NCBI GenBank assembly: GCA_035501615.1
Contig: DATJVY010000087.1
Coordinates: forward strand, 1-36,544
Length of the DNA stretch: 36,544 bases
From: RPRB01 sp035501615
GTDB taxonomy: Bacteria > Myxococcota > Myxococcia > Myxococcales > Myxococcaceae
Direction: 5' to 3'
The translations under genes and the position numbers were made by a program. Below are positions 1 through 6,450 of this stretch, piece by piece. Numbering within the stretch: the stretch's first letter is position 1; every line of letters starts with the position of its first letter. The notes under the pieces were generated by a model that did not search any database, was not told where the DNA came from, and worked only from the letters and a program-made list of their open reading frames with translations.

Positions 1-1
1 G

Positions 2-244
2 GAGTTCGCCGCAATCTTCGAGGTGGTCGAGCGACTGCACACCGACGGGGATTCCTACGTTCGCGAGGCGGCGACGATCGGCCTGCTCGAAGGACTCCAG
101 AACCTCGCCTTGAGCGCGGGACTTGATCCGGCGGTGTTCGAGCCGCACCTCGGCCCGGAGTCGGCCAGGTGGTGGGCGGAGCTCAGTGGGTTCTGGGACG
201 GCACGCGTCCGTACGTGGGCGCCGGGCTGAAGGGCGGATCGTAG
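2..244 (+). CDS. Small uncharacterised protein, C-terminal part (5' end outside window)
   Basis: The reading frame is open from the first base and ends with TAG at 242-244, giving about 80 residues; the true start lies upstream of the window. The visible part is acidic and contains the blocks VERLHTDGD, GLLEGLQNLAL and LGPESARWWAEL..FW. This pattern resembles a family of small bacterial proteins often annotated only as a domain of unknown function (I think DUF7674), some of which sit near mobile or toxin-immunity genes; that assignment is from memory and not certain. No signal peptide, membrane segment or catalytic motif is visible. It is followed by a gene-poor stretch leading to an excisionase-like gene and tRNA-Asp, so it probably belongs to accessory DNA. 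Function unknown. Confidence 0.6.
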   Translation, partial: EFAAIFEVVERLHTDGDSYVREAATIGLLEGLQNLALSAGLDPAVFEPHLGPESARWWAELSGFWDGTRPYVGAGLKGGS

Positions 245-786
245 CCAGGCTCAAGGGACTGTGGTCCTGAGTTTCGGCCGGTGAGCAACGACGCTGAGCG
301 GCCTACCAGACCTGCATTGCGGCAACATCCAGGCATCCGGCAGAGTGCGACGGGACGAACTGCGCGGCCTCCGGGTCCGTCCGGCTTGCTTGCGAGAGTG
401 GGACGGTGAGCCGGTGGCCCAGGTTGGTTCGCAGCTCGATCCGGTCCTCGGCGTGAACGCCTGCCGCAACAACCTCACCCGATGAGTGAGCACAGCGCGT
501 CGCGCGATCCCGGCTCGGGAAAGGTGAAGATCCACCCGGACGGCACCGGGTCGATCCTAGGTGCGTGCTCGTGCTGGTCCACGGGGGGGGGGCGGCATCT
601 CGGCAGAGTGGCTGCTACGGCCTTCCGACTGCAGGGATGTTGACGGGGTGAGTGGCCGTCCTGCCCTTGGTGAAGGCGTGCCGGGGCTGCGCTGGTTCAA
701 AGTAGCGGGCGCCCGCCCGTCAGCACGGAGTCACGCACTGCCGACCGCGGTGAGTGCATCGGACTCGACGAAATCCGGACCAATCG
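245..786. other. Gene-poor stretch with possible gene remnants and a 10-G tract
   Basis: No complete gene with a plausible start, ribosome binding site and recognisable product is seen. Two short plus-strand stretches look weakly coding. One at about 285-485 has no ATG; its C-terminal end reads REWDGEPVAQ..SQLDPVLGVNACRNNL. An overlapping one starts at ATG 483 (overlap ATGA) and reads MSEHSASRDPGSGK..IHPDG before crossing a run of ten G at 583-592. Neither is recognised. Composition is less regular than in the genes downstream. I read the stretch as decayed accessory DNA, with low confidence about any individual remnant. Confidence 0.4.
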
Positions 787-981
787 TCACTCGTCCGAGC
801 GGTCAGGCGAGACTGTGGCTCCGGTGGAAGGGGAGGAAGCGTCCGTCCTCCGAGATCGCAGAAACGCTCTCACGTCCTCCGCTGCAATCCGGATCGCGTT
901 GCTAACCCGGATGTGCACGAGCTGTCCCCGCTCGCAAAGCCCGTACACGGTCGATGGATGGACCCGCAGCAGCGACGCCAC
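787..981 (-). CDS. Excisionase-like HTH (HTH_17/MerR-type) DNA-binding protein, start unclear
   Basis: The frame encodes a winged-helix/HTH domain of the kind found in excisionases and small phage regulators: HEVASLLRVHPSTVYGLCER, then VHIRVSNAIRI, then a helix ending AFLRSRR, and a short Ser/Thr/Asp-rich tail to TGA at 787-789. The GTG at 979-981 is the only conventional start I can find, yet it lies inside the conserved first helix; the frame is open further upstream (residues ...KSEDPGGVVDGLLSVHE) right into the tRNA-Asp gene with no ATG, GTG or TTG. The true N-terminus is therefore either lost or uses an unusual start, and the gene may be a truncated remnant. Its position just beyond the 3' end of a tRNA gene is typical for the recombination module of integrative elements. 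No integrase is visible in the window. Confidence 0.65.
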   Translation of the reverse strand: MASLLRVHPSTVYGLCERGQLVHIRVSNAIRIAAEDVRAFLRSRRTDASSPSTGATVSPDRSDE

Positions 982-1125
982 CTCGTGAACGCTGAGGAGA
1001 CCGTCGACTACACCGCCGGGATCCTCAGATTTCTTTCTGGGACCCTTTCTGGCGTCGCCAGGGGAGGGTGAAGCAGAGCCCGGAGACAGCGCCGATTTCC
1101 GCCGTCCATCCGGGCCGTTACGAAG

Positions 1126-1199
1126 CGAGGAGTACGGGACTTGAACCCGTGACCTCCGGCGTGACAGGCCGGCGTTCTAACCAGCTGAACTAACTCCCC
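1126..1199 (-). tRNA. tRNA-Asp (anticodon GTC)
   Basis: The minus strand folds as a 74-nt cloverleaf. Acceptor GGGGAGT pairs with ACTCCTC (one G-U), the D arm contains AGTTCAGCTGGTTAGA, and the anticodon stem CCGGC/GCCGG closes the loop CTGTCAC with anticodon GTC. The T arm reads ACGGGTTCAAGTCCCGT. The discriminator is G and CCA is not encoded. It lies downstream of tRNA-Val with a 19-bp gap, so the two are probably co-transcribed. No T-rich hairpin terminator follows its 3' end; instead the sequence runs into the excisionase-like frame, in line with use of the tRNA 3' end as an attachment site. Confidence 0.95.
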
Positions 1200-1218
1200 G
1201 GAACGACGCGTCCTCGAA

Positions 1219-1290
1219 TGGGCGGAACAGGGATCGAACCTGTGACCCTCGCCTTGTAAGGGCGATGCTCTACCGCTGAGCTATCCGCCC
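1219..1290 (-). tRNA. tRNA-Val (anticodon TAC)
   Basis: The minus strand folds as a 72-nt cloverleaf. Acceptor GGGCGGA pairs with TCCGCCC, the D arm is TAGCTCAGCGGTAGAGCA, and the anticodon stem TCGCC/GGCGA encloses the loop CTTACAA with anticodon TAC. The T arm reads ACAGGTTCGATCCCTGT. The discriminator base is A and CCA is not encoded. It is the first gene of the Val-Asp tRNA pair and has a good promoter directly upstream. Confidence 0.95.
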
Positions 1291-1322
1291 GGTCCCGGCT
1301 CCGCTCCTCGACGACGGGGGCG

Positions 1323-1352
1323 CTTGTACGGTCCCGGTTCCAGCTGTGTCAA
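1323..1352 (-). promoter_or_regulatory. Promoter of the tRNA-Val/tRNA-Asp pair
   Basis: On the minus strand a perfect -35 box TTGACA (1347-1352) is followed after 18 bp by TACAAG (1323-1328), a four-of-six match to the -10 consensus. It lies about 32 bp upstream of the tRNA-Val 5' end, as expected for a housekeeping sigma promoter of a stable RNA operon. Confidence 0.65.
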
Positions 1353-1414
1353 GGACGACGGTCGGCAAGTGTGCCTACTCCACGCCGCCTCGCCGGGAGC
1401 AGTCTACACCCACC

Positions 1415-2230
1415 ATGGACCCCCGCACCGCCGCGCCGCGCTTCCGAGAGCTCCACCACGGTCCGAGACCGCTTCTCCTTCCGAACGCCTGGGACGCGGG
1501 CAGCGCCCGCATCGTCGAGGCCACCGGCGCCCAGGCCATCGCCACCACCAGCGCCGGCCTCGCCTGGGCCCACGGCTACGCCGACGGCGGCGCGCTCCCG
1601 GCCGCGGTTCTCCTCGATGCGGTGCGGGAGATCGCGCGGGTCCTCTCCGTCCCCCTCACGGTGGACATGGAGGCGGGCTACTCGAACGACCTCTCGGTCA
1701 TCGCGGAGAACGCGCACGCCCTCGTCTCCGCCGGAGCCGTGGGGGTGAACCTCGAGGACGGCACCGACCGGCCCGAGGTCCTCTGCCAGCGCATCGCCGC
1801 GGCCAAGCGCGGAGCCGCCCGCGCAGGGGTCGACCTCTTCGTGAACGCCCGGACCGACGTGTACCTGCGCGCGCTCACCACCAACGAGCGCGCCGAGGAG
1901 GAGACCATCGCCCGCGGCCTCAAGTACCGCGAGGCCGGGGCGGACGGATTCTTCGTCCCCGCGCTCGTCGACCTCGTCGCCATCCGGCGGGTCACCGCTG
2001 CGGTCCCACTTCCGCTGAACGTCCTGGTGCGCGCGGGGCTTCCGCCCGTGGCCGAGCTCGCCCAGGTGGGCGTGCGGCGGATCTCCGCCGGCTCGGGCAT
2101 CGCCGGCGCCGTGCACGGGCTCACCCGCCGCGCTGCACGACAGTTCCTCGACGGCGCGGGCTACGCGGCGATGCTCGAGGGCGCCGTCCCGTACGCCGAG
2201 CTGAACGCGCTCTTCACCCGCCGACCATGA
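1415..2230 (+). CDS. Isocitrate lyase/PEP mutase superfamily protein
   Basis: This 271-residue protein is a single (beta/alpha)8 barrel of the PEP mutase/isocitrate lyase superfamily, whose members make or break C-C or P-C bonds next to a carboxylate using Mg2+. Diagnostic segments are LLLPNAWDAGSARIVEA near residue 20, TTSAGLAWAHGYAD near 48, VDMEAGYSND near 85 (metal-binding acidic residues), GVNLEDG near 112 and FVNARTDVYL near 145. The KKCGH catalytic motif of true isocitrate and methylisocitrate lyases is absent, so it is not an aceA or prpB product; the family includes oxaloacetate decarboxylases and carboxy-PEP mutase-like proteins, and the substrate cannot be assigned. ATG 1415 gives the usual family length; a longer in-frame start at 1346 would run into the tRNA promoter. 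The stop overlaps the trmO start by four bases (ATGA), so the two are translationally coupled. Confidence 0.88.
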   Translation: MDPRTAAPRFRELHHGPRPLLLPNAWDAGSARIVEATGAQAIATTSAGLAWAHGYADGGALPAAVLLDAVREIARVLSVPLTVDMEAGYSNDLSVIAENAHALVSAGAVGVNLEDGTDRPEVLCQRIAAAKRGAARAGVDLFVNARTDVYLRALTTNERAEEETIARGLKYREAGADGFFVPALVDLVAIRRVTAAVPLPLNVLVRAGLPPVAELAQVGVRRISAGSGIAGAVHGLTRRAARQFLDGAGYAAMLEGAVPYAELNALFTRRP

Positions 2231-2688
2231 GCCCCGGCGACCTGCTGCTCCGGCCGGTCGGCGTGGTCCGCTCCACGCTCCGGGACCGGACGCTCGCGCC
2301 GATGCAGGGGCACGAGGGCGCGCCGGACGCGTGGATCGAGCTCGTCCCCGAGGTGGCCGCCGCCGCGTCGGGTCTCTCGGTCGGAGACGCGGTCCTGGTG
2401 CTCACCTGGTTCCACGAGGCCGACCGCGCCGTCCTCGAGGTGCACCCGCGCGGCGACCCGGCGAACCCGCTCACCGGCGTCTTCGCCACCCGCTCGCCGG
2501 ACCGGCCGAATCCCATCGGCCTCCACCCGGTCCGGGTCCTCGCCATCGAGGGCTCGCGCTTCAAGGTCGGTCCGCTGGAGGCCATCGACGGAACGCCGGT
2601 GCTCGACGTGAAGCCCGTGCTCCGGGGCGATCCAGCTCGGTCCGGGCCGAGGCGGCGCCCCCCGCGCGGCCGGAGGACGAGGCGGTAG
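2227..2688 (+). CDS. trmO: tRNA (N6-threonylcarbamoyl-A37) methyltransferase TrmO (TsaA/YaeB family)
   Basis: TrmO uses S-adenosylmethionine to methylate N6 of t6A37 in tRNA(Thr), improving decoding. The 153-residue product starts with the family signature LRPVGVVRS, contains LVLTWFHEADR near residue 60 and the hallmark ATRSPDRPNPIGLHPVRV near 90-107, then GTPVLDVKP. These match the YaeB-like beta-barrel domain. The C-terminus departs from the usual short end: after VKPVL it is a proline/arginine-rich tail (GPRRRPPRGRRTRR), probably disordered and perhaps RNA-binding. It overlaps the preceding PEP mutase-like gene by 4 bp, and hemE starts 50 bp downstream, so a three-gene operon is likely. 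Confidence 0.9.
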   Translation: MSPGDLLLRPVGVVRSTLRDRTLAPMQGHEGAPDAWIELVPEVAAAASGLSVGDAVLVLTWFHEADRAVLEVHPRGDPANPLTGVFATRSPDRPNPIGLHPVRVLAIEGSRFKVGPLEAIDGTPVLDVKPVLRGDPARSGPRRRPPRGRRTRR

Positions 2689-2738
2689 CGACCGCCACGC
2701 TCGCCAGGGCCGGGGCGTTCCTGCTACGTCCACCGGCC

Positions 2739-3782
2739 GTGAACGACCGTCTCCTCCGGGCCGCGCGGCGGCAACCCGTCGACGTGACGCCGGTGTGGAT
2801 CATGCGCCAGGCGGGCCGCTACCTCCCGGAGTACCGAGCGGTGCGGGAGAAGATCGAGTTCCTCCCGCTCTGCAAGACGCCCGACCTCGCCGCCGAGGTG
2901 ACCGTCCAGCCGGTGCGCAGGCTGGGCGTCGACGCGGCGATCATCTTCTCCGACATCCTCATCCCCACCGAGGCGATGGGGATGGAGCTCGAGCTCGGCG
3001 ACCGTGGCCCGCACTTCCCCTCGCCGCTCCGCACCGGGGCGGACATCGAGAGGCTCGCCGTCCCGGACCCGGTGGAGAGGACCGGCTTCGTGGCCGAGGC
3101 CATCCGCCGGACCCGGGCCGCGCTCCACGACGTGGTTCCGGTCATCGGCTTCGCGGGCGCTCCCTTCACCCTCGCCGCCTACATGGTCGAGGGCGGCGGC
3201 TCGAAGAGCTTCATCCTCATCAAGCGGCTCCTCTTCGAGCAGCCCGCGGTCGCCCACGCCCTGTTCGACAAGCTCACCCGCAGCCTCATCCCCTACCTCG
3301 AGATGCAGGTGGAGGCCGGCGCGCGCATCGTCCAGATCTTCGACAGCTGGGGCGGCGAGCTGAGCCCACGGGACTTCGAGACCTTCTCGCTGCCCTACCT
3401 CACCCGCATGGTGCAGGCGGTCCAGGCGAAGGGTGTCCCGGTCATCGTCTTCGGCACGGCGATGTCCACCCACCTGCCGCTCCTCCGGAAGACCGGGGCC
3501 GACGTCCTGGGCTGCGACTGGCGCATCGAGATCGACCAGGCGCGAGCGCTCGCCGGTCCGGACGTGGCGCTGCAGGGAAACCTCGATCCGCTGGCGCTCT
3601 TCCTGCCGCCGGCCGAGGTCGAACAGCGCGTGGCGGACATCCTCCGGCGCGCCGGGCCGGTGGGACACATCTTCAACCTCGGCCACGGGATCCTGCCGCC
3701 GACCTCACCGGAGGCGGCGAAGCACCTGGTGGAGACGGTGCACCGGCTCGGCTGTCACGTCACACCGCCCCCGACGCCATAG
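2739..3782 (+). CDS. hemE: Uroporphyrinogen decarboxylase
   Basis: HemE decarboxylates the four acetate side chains of uroporphyrinogen III to give coproporphyrinogen III, a cytoplasmic step of heme synthesis. The 347-residue protein has the N-terminal family signature PVWIMRQAGRYLPEYR with the substrate-binding arginines, IIFSDILIPTEAMGM with the catalytic aspartate, the second signature GFAGAPFTLAAYMVEGGGSK, IFDSWGGELSP, and near the end FNLGHGILP. Length fits the family (340-360). The GTG at 2739 is chosen because it is just ahead of the conserved N-terminus (VNDRLLRAARRQPVD); no ATG is available until the middle of the first signature. Its 3' end overlaps the converging tetR gene by 23 bp. 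Confidence 0.96.
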   Translation: MNDRLLRAARRQPVDVTPVWIMRQAGRYLPEYRAVREKIEFLPLCKTPDLAAEVTVQPVRRLGVDAAIIFSDILIPTEAMGMELELGDRGPHFPSPLRTGADIERLAVPDPVERTGFVAEAIRRTRAALHDVVPVIGFAGAPFTLAAYMVEGGGSKSFILIKRLLFEQPAVAHALFDKLTRSLIPYLEMQVEAGARIVQIFDSWGGELSPRDFETFSLPYLTRMVQAVQAKGVPVIVFGTAMSTHLPLLRKTGADVLGCDWRIEIDQARALAGPDVALQGNLDPLALFLPPAEVEQRVADILRRAGPVGHIFNLGHGILPPTSPEAAKHLVETVHRLGCHVTPPPTP

Positions 3783-4392
3783 CGGCTCGGACCATCCCGT
3801 CGAGGACGGTGCGCAGGGCGGTGTCGACCAGCGGCTCGGTGGGCGTGACGGGGAATCCGGGGCAGGTGAGCTTCAGGCTGACGATGCCGTGCACCACGGC
3901 CCAGAGCGTGTCGGCGAGCGCCTGGACGTCGGCGCCCGGCTGGAAGCGCCCGGTCCGCTGGAGCTCCTCGAGCGGATCGACCAGGGCCCGGTAGGCTTGC
4001 TGGCCGGGCTCGCCGCCCGCTCCCTCGAACACCGCGGTCGTGAGCTGTGGGTCCTCCATGAAGATGAGGCGGTAGGTCTCGGGGTTCTCCATTCCGAAGC
4101 GGACGTAGGCATGGCCGATGGCCTCGAGGCGGCTGAGCGGGTCGGCGATGGCCTCCGCCGGGGCGAGGGCCTCGAGGAGCTTCCGGAATCCCTCGGAGGA
4201 GAGCTCGCGAGCGATGGCGTCGCGGTTCTCGAAGTAGAGGTAGAGGGTTCCCGGGGCGTACTCGACGGCGTCGGCGATCTTGCGGACCGTGAGCCCGCCG
4301 AAGCCCTCGCGCTTCACGATCTCGCGGGCGGCGTCGAGGATCCGCCCCCGGAGCTCCGTCTTCGCGCGCTCGCGCCGTTGCACCGACCCCAC
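3760..4392 (-). CDS. TetR/AcrR-family transcriptional regulator
   Basis: The 210-residue protein has an N-terminal TetR HTH: ILDAAREIVKREGFGGLTV, then RKIADAVEYAPGTLYLYFEN, residues about 18-60. This is followed by an all-helical ligand-binding and dimerisation domain of about 150 residues resembling the WHG-type C-terminal domain (MENPETYRLIFMEDPQL, LWAVVHGIVSLKL). Members are usually repressors released by a small hydrophobic ligand. The frame begins with GTG 4392; a second GTG at 4381-4383 is possible. Two adjacent palindromes upstream (4436-4462) are likely its operator, implying autoregulation. Neighbours are a DUF4440-like lipoprotein and fadI-fadJ, so a link to fatty acid breakdown is possible but not shown. 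Its end overlaps hemE tail to tail. Confidence 0.92.
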   Translation of the reverse strand: MGSVQRRERAKTELRGRILDAAREIVKREGFGGLTVRKIADAVEYAPGTLYLYFENRDAIARELSSEGFRKLLEALAPAEAIADPLSRLEAIGHAYVRFGMENPETYRLIFMEDPQLTTAVFEGAGGEPGQQAYRALVDPLEELQRTGRFQPGADVQALADTLWAVVHGIVSLKLTCPGFPVTPTEPLVDTALRTVLDGMVRAAMASGAV

Positions 4393-4435
4393 GGGCCGTT
4401 CTTAGCGCTTGACAGCCGGAACGTCCATCTGCAAG

Positions 4436-4462
4436 TGAACGATGTTCACAGAACATTGTTCA
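4436..4462. promoter_or_regulatory. Tandem palindromic operator upstream of tetR
   Basis: Two inverted repeats of one design lie side by side: TGAAC-GAT-GTTCA (4436-4448) and AGAAC-ATT-GTTCA (4450-4462), centres 14 bp apart. A further half site GTTCA occurs at 4477-4481. They are 44-70 bp upstream of the tetR start. Short palindromes with a 3-bp spacer and arms of this kind are typical for TetR dimers, and two dimers could bind on nearly adjacent turns. The assignment to the neighbouring TetR is an inference from position. Confidence 0.6.
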
Positions 4463-4558
4463 TGGACCGCTCAAAAGTTCATTAGAGGCGGTCGTCGTCG
4501 AGCGAATCGGACTGGTCGGAGCGGCAGGTCGGCCCCATCGACCCCCGCATGACCGGGC

Positions 4559-5032
4559 TCAGAGCTTCGGCGCAGGCGGAGCGTCGTCGCTCCACGCATC
4601 GACCACGCACTTCCACGCCCCGTCCGGCCCCTTCCGCCACACGGTCAGCGACTTCGCCGGAAGGGTCATCGGCTTGCCATCCGGCCCGGTGAGCGTCGTC
4701 GTCGTCCGGCCGAAGGCATAGGCCATCTCGGCGTGGGGCGAGACCGCGACCCCCGTCGTCTCCCAGCGGATTCCGAAGCCCGGAATCCTGAAGCTCTCGG
4801 TGACGAAGCGGCGGATGGCGTCCTTCCCGACCACCGCCCGCTGGGCGGGAGGCATCACGACGGCGTCCTCGGCCCAGAACGAGAGCGACTTCTCCACGTC
4901 CTTCGCGGCGATCGCCTCCTGCCACGGCCTGTCGGTCGCCAGGATGGCGGCGCGCTCCGCCGCGAGGTCCACCCGCGAGCAACCCGACAGCCCCAAGAGC
5001 ACCGCGCAGACCGAAGCCCATCCTCGCGTCAT
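4559..5032 (-). CDS. SnoaL/DUF4440-like lipoprotein
   Basis: The 157-residue protein starts with a lipoprotein signal peptide (MTRGWASVCAVLLGLSGC) whose lipobox LSGC places the modified cysteine at residue 18, so the mature protein should be membrane-anchored outside the cytoplasm. The rest fits an NTF2-like alpha+beta barrel of the DUF4440/SnoaL class: ILATDRPWQEAIAAKDVEK, FWAEDAVVMPP, GKDAIRRFV, then a beta-rich half ending WKCVVDAWSDD. Such folds bind small ligands or act as isomerase-like domains; the role here is unknown. ATG 5032 is preferred over an in-frame ATG at 5065 because it is preceded by GGGAGGG and puts the lipobox at normal distance. A tetR gene follows downstream on the same strand. 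Confidence 0.75.
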   Translation of the reverse strand: MTRGWASVCAVLLGLSGCSRVDLAAERAAILATDRPWQEAIAAKDVEKSLSFWAEDAVVMPPAQRAVVGKDAIRRFVTESFRIPGFGIRWETTGVAVSPHAEMAYAFGRTTTTLTGPDGKPMTLPAKSLTVWRKGPDGAWKCVVDAWSDDAPPAPKL

Positions 5033-5145
5033 CGGCGAGCCCTCCCCGGGCGGCCATTCGCTCATGGTCGAGCGTGCCCGACAAGCAGCGGGCGCGTGCC
5101 GGCGCGGGTTGACGCGTCCGTCGGTCTCTGATGGAACGCTGCGTC

Positions 5146-6450
5146 ATGGCGCAGCTGCTCGGTCAACCCGGGACGTCGCGCGCCGTCGTGGTGAAGGGGC
5201 TCCGCACCCCCTTCGTCAAGGCCGGCGGCGTCTTCCACTCCCTCACCTCGCTCGACCTCGGAGCGGCCGTCGTCCGCGAGCTCGTCGAGCGCTCGGACGT
5301 CGACCCGGCGGAGATCGACCAGATCGTCTTCGGCCAGGCCATCCCCACGCTCCTCGCTCCGAGCATCGCTCGCGAGGTGGGCCTCGCCTCGGCCCTCCCT
5401 CGCGGCGTCGAGGCCCACACGGTGAGCCGCGCCTGCGCGACGTCCGTCCAGGCCTTCACCGACGTCGCCTCCGCGATGGCGCTCGGGGTGAGCCAGGTGG
5501 CCATCGCCGGCGGCACCGAGTCGATGAGCGACGTGCCCATCTTCGCCAGCCGGCCGCTGTCCCGAGCGCTGGTCAAGGCCAGCCGGGCCCGAACCCTGCC
5601 CGAGCGGGTCCGCGCCTTCGCCGGCGTCGCTCCCCGCGACCTGGTCCCGGTCCCCCCGGCCATCGCCGAGTACTCCACCGGCCTCACCATGGGTCAGAGC
5701 GCCGAGAAGATGGCCAAGGAGAACCACGTCTCCCGGACCTGGCAGGACGAGATCGCGCTCGCCTCGCACCAGCGTGCGGCCGCCGCCTGGAAGGCCGGGG
5801 TGTTCGAGGCCCAGGTGATGCACGTCCCGGTGCCGCCCGGCTACACGGCCACCGGCGCGACCGACGACATCGTCCGCCAGGACACCTCGCTCGAGGCCCT
5901 CTCGAAGCTCAAGCCGGTCTTCGACAAGGTGCACGGCTCGGTCACCGCGGGCAACAGCTCGCCGCTGACCGACGGTGCGGCCGCGCTGCTGGTGATGCGC
6001 GAGGACCGGGCGAGGGCGCTCGGCCTCCAGCCGCTCGGCGCGCTCCGGGCCTTCGCCTACGCGGCGACGGACCCGGCGGACCAGCTCCTCCAGGGGCCGG
6101 CCTACGCCGCACCCATCGCGCTCGACCGGGCGGGGATGAGCCTTCGCGACATCGACCTGGTCGAGATGCACGAGGCCTTCGCCGCACAGGTGGCGAGCAA
6201 CCTCCAGGCGTTCGCCAGCGCCGAGTTCGCGAAGAAGCTCGGCCGCTCCTCGCCGCTGGGCGAGGTGGACCCCGAGCGCCTCAACGTCCACGGAGGTTCG
6301 ATCGCCCTCGGCCATCCCTTCGGCGCCACGGGCGCCCGCATCGTCTTGCAGGCGCTCGATGCGCTGGCCCGGCGCGGCAAGCGCACCGCCCTCTGCACCG
6401 TCTGCGCCGCCGGCGGCCTTGGCGCGGCCATCGTCCTGGAGCGCGTCTGA
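5146..6450 (+). CDS. fadI: Acetyl-CoA acyltransferase (thiolase), beta-oxidation beta subunit
   Basis: This thiolase cleaves 3-ketoacyl-CoA with CoA to acetyl-CoA and a chain shortened by two carbons, the last step of beta-oxidation. The 434-residue protein carries the nucleophilic cysteine in SRACATSVQAF (near residue 95), the adjoining AIAGGTESMSD, the histidine motif NVHGGSIALGHPFGATGAR near 385, and the second catalytic cysteine in CTVCAAGGLGAA at the C-terminus. Length and order fit the FadI branch that partners FadJ. ATG 5146 is taken as start; an in-frame ATG at 5131 would add five residues. Its stop TGA shares one base with the fadJ start, indicating a coupled two-gene operon encoding a trifunctional complex. 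Confidence 0.93.
   Translation: MAQLLGQPGTSRAVVVKGLRTPFVKAGGVFHSLTSLDLGAAVVRELVERSDVDPAEIDQIVFGQAIPTLLAPSIAREVGLASALPRGVEAHTVSRACATSVQAFTDVASAMALGVSQVAIAGGTESMSDVPIFASRPLSRALVKASRARTLPERVRAFAGVAPRDLVPVPPAIAEYSTGLTMGQSAEKMAKENHVSRTWQDEIALASHQRAAAAWKAGVFEAQVMHVPVPPGYTATGATDDIVRQDTSLEALSKLKPVFDKVHGSVTAGNSSPLTDGAAALLVMREDRARALGLQPLGALRAFAYAATDPADQLLQGPAYAAPIALDRAGMSLRDIDLVEMHEAFAAQVASNLQAFASAEFAKKLGRSSPLGEVDPERLNVHGGSIALGHPFGATGARIVLQALDALARRGKRTALCTVCAAGGLGAAIVLERV

Noticed and set aside
561..905. 114-residue plus-strand frame
   Set aside because: No ribosome site, Arg/Ser/Pro-rich composition, passes through the G10 tract and runs antisense to the better supported HTH gene.
1..1125. Second copy of the tRNA-Asp 3' end as an att repeat
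   Set aside because: No match to the tRNA 3' end is seen left of the tRNA in this window; it would have to lie outside.
5109..5137. TTGACG with a downstream TGGAAC as a fadI promoter
   Set aside because: The -10 match is too poor to call.
4800..6449. Very long frame that could extend fadJ upstream by 550 residues
   Set aside because: It overlaps fadI in another frame and has the Arg/Pro/Gly-rich composition of an out-of-frame reading; the crotonase domain begins at ATG 6450.
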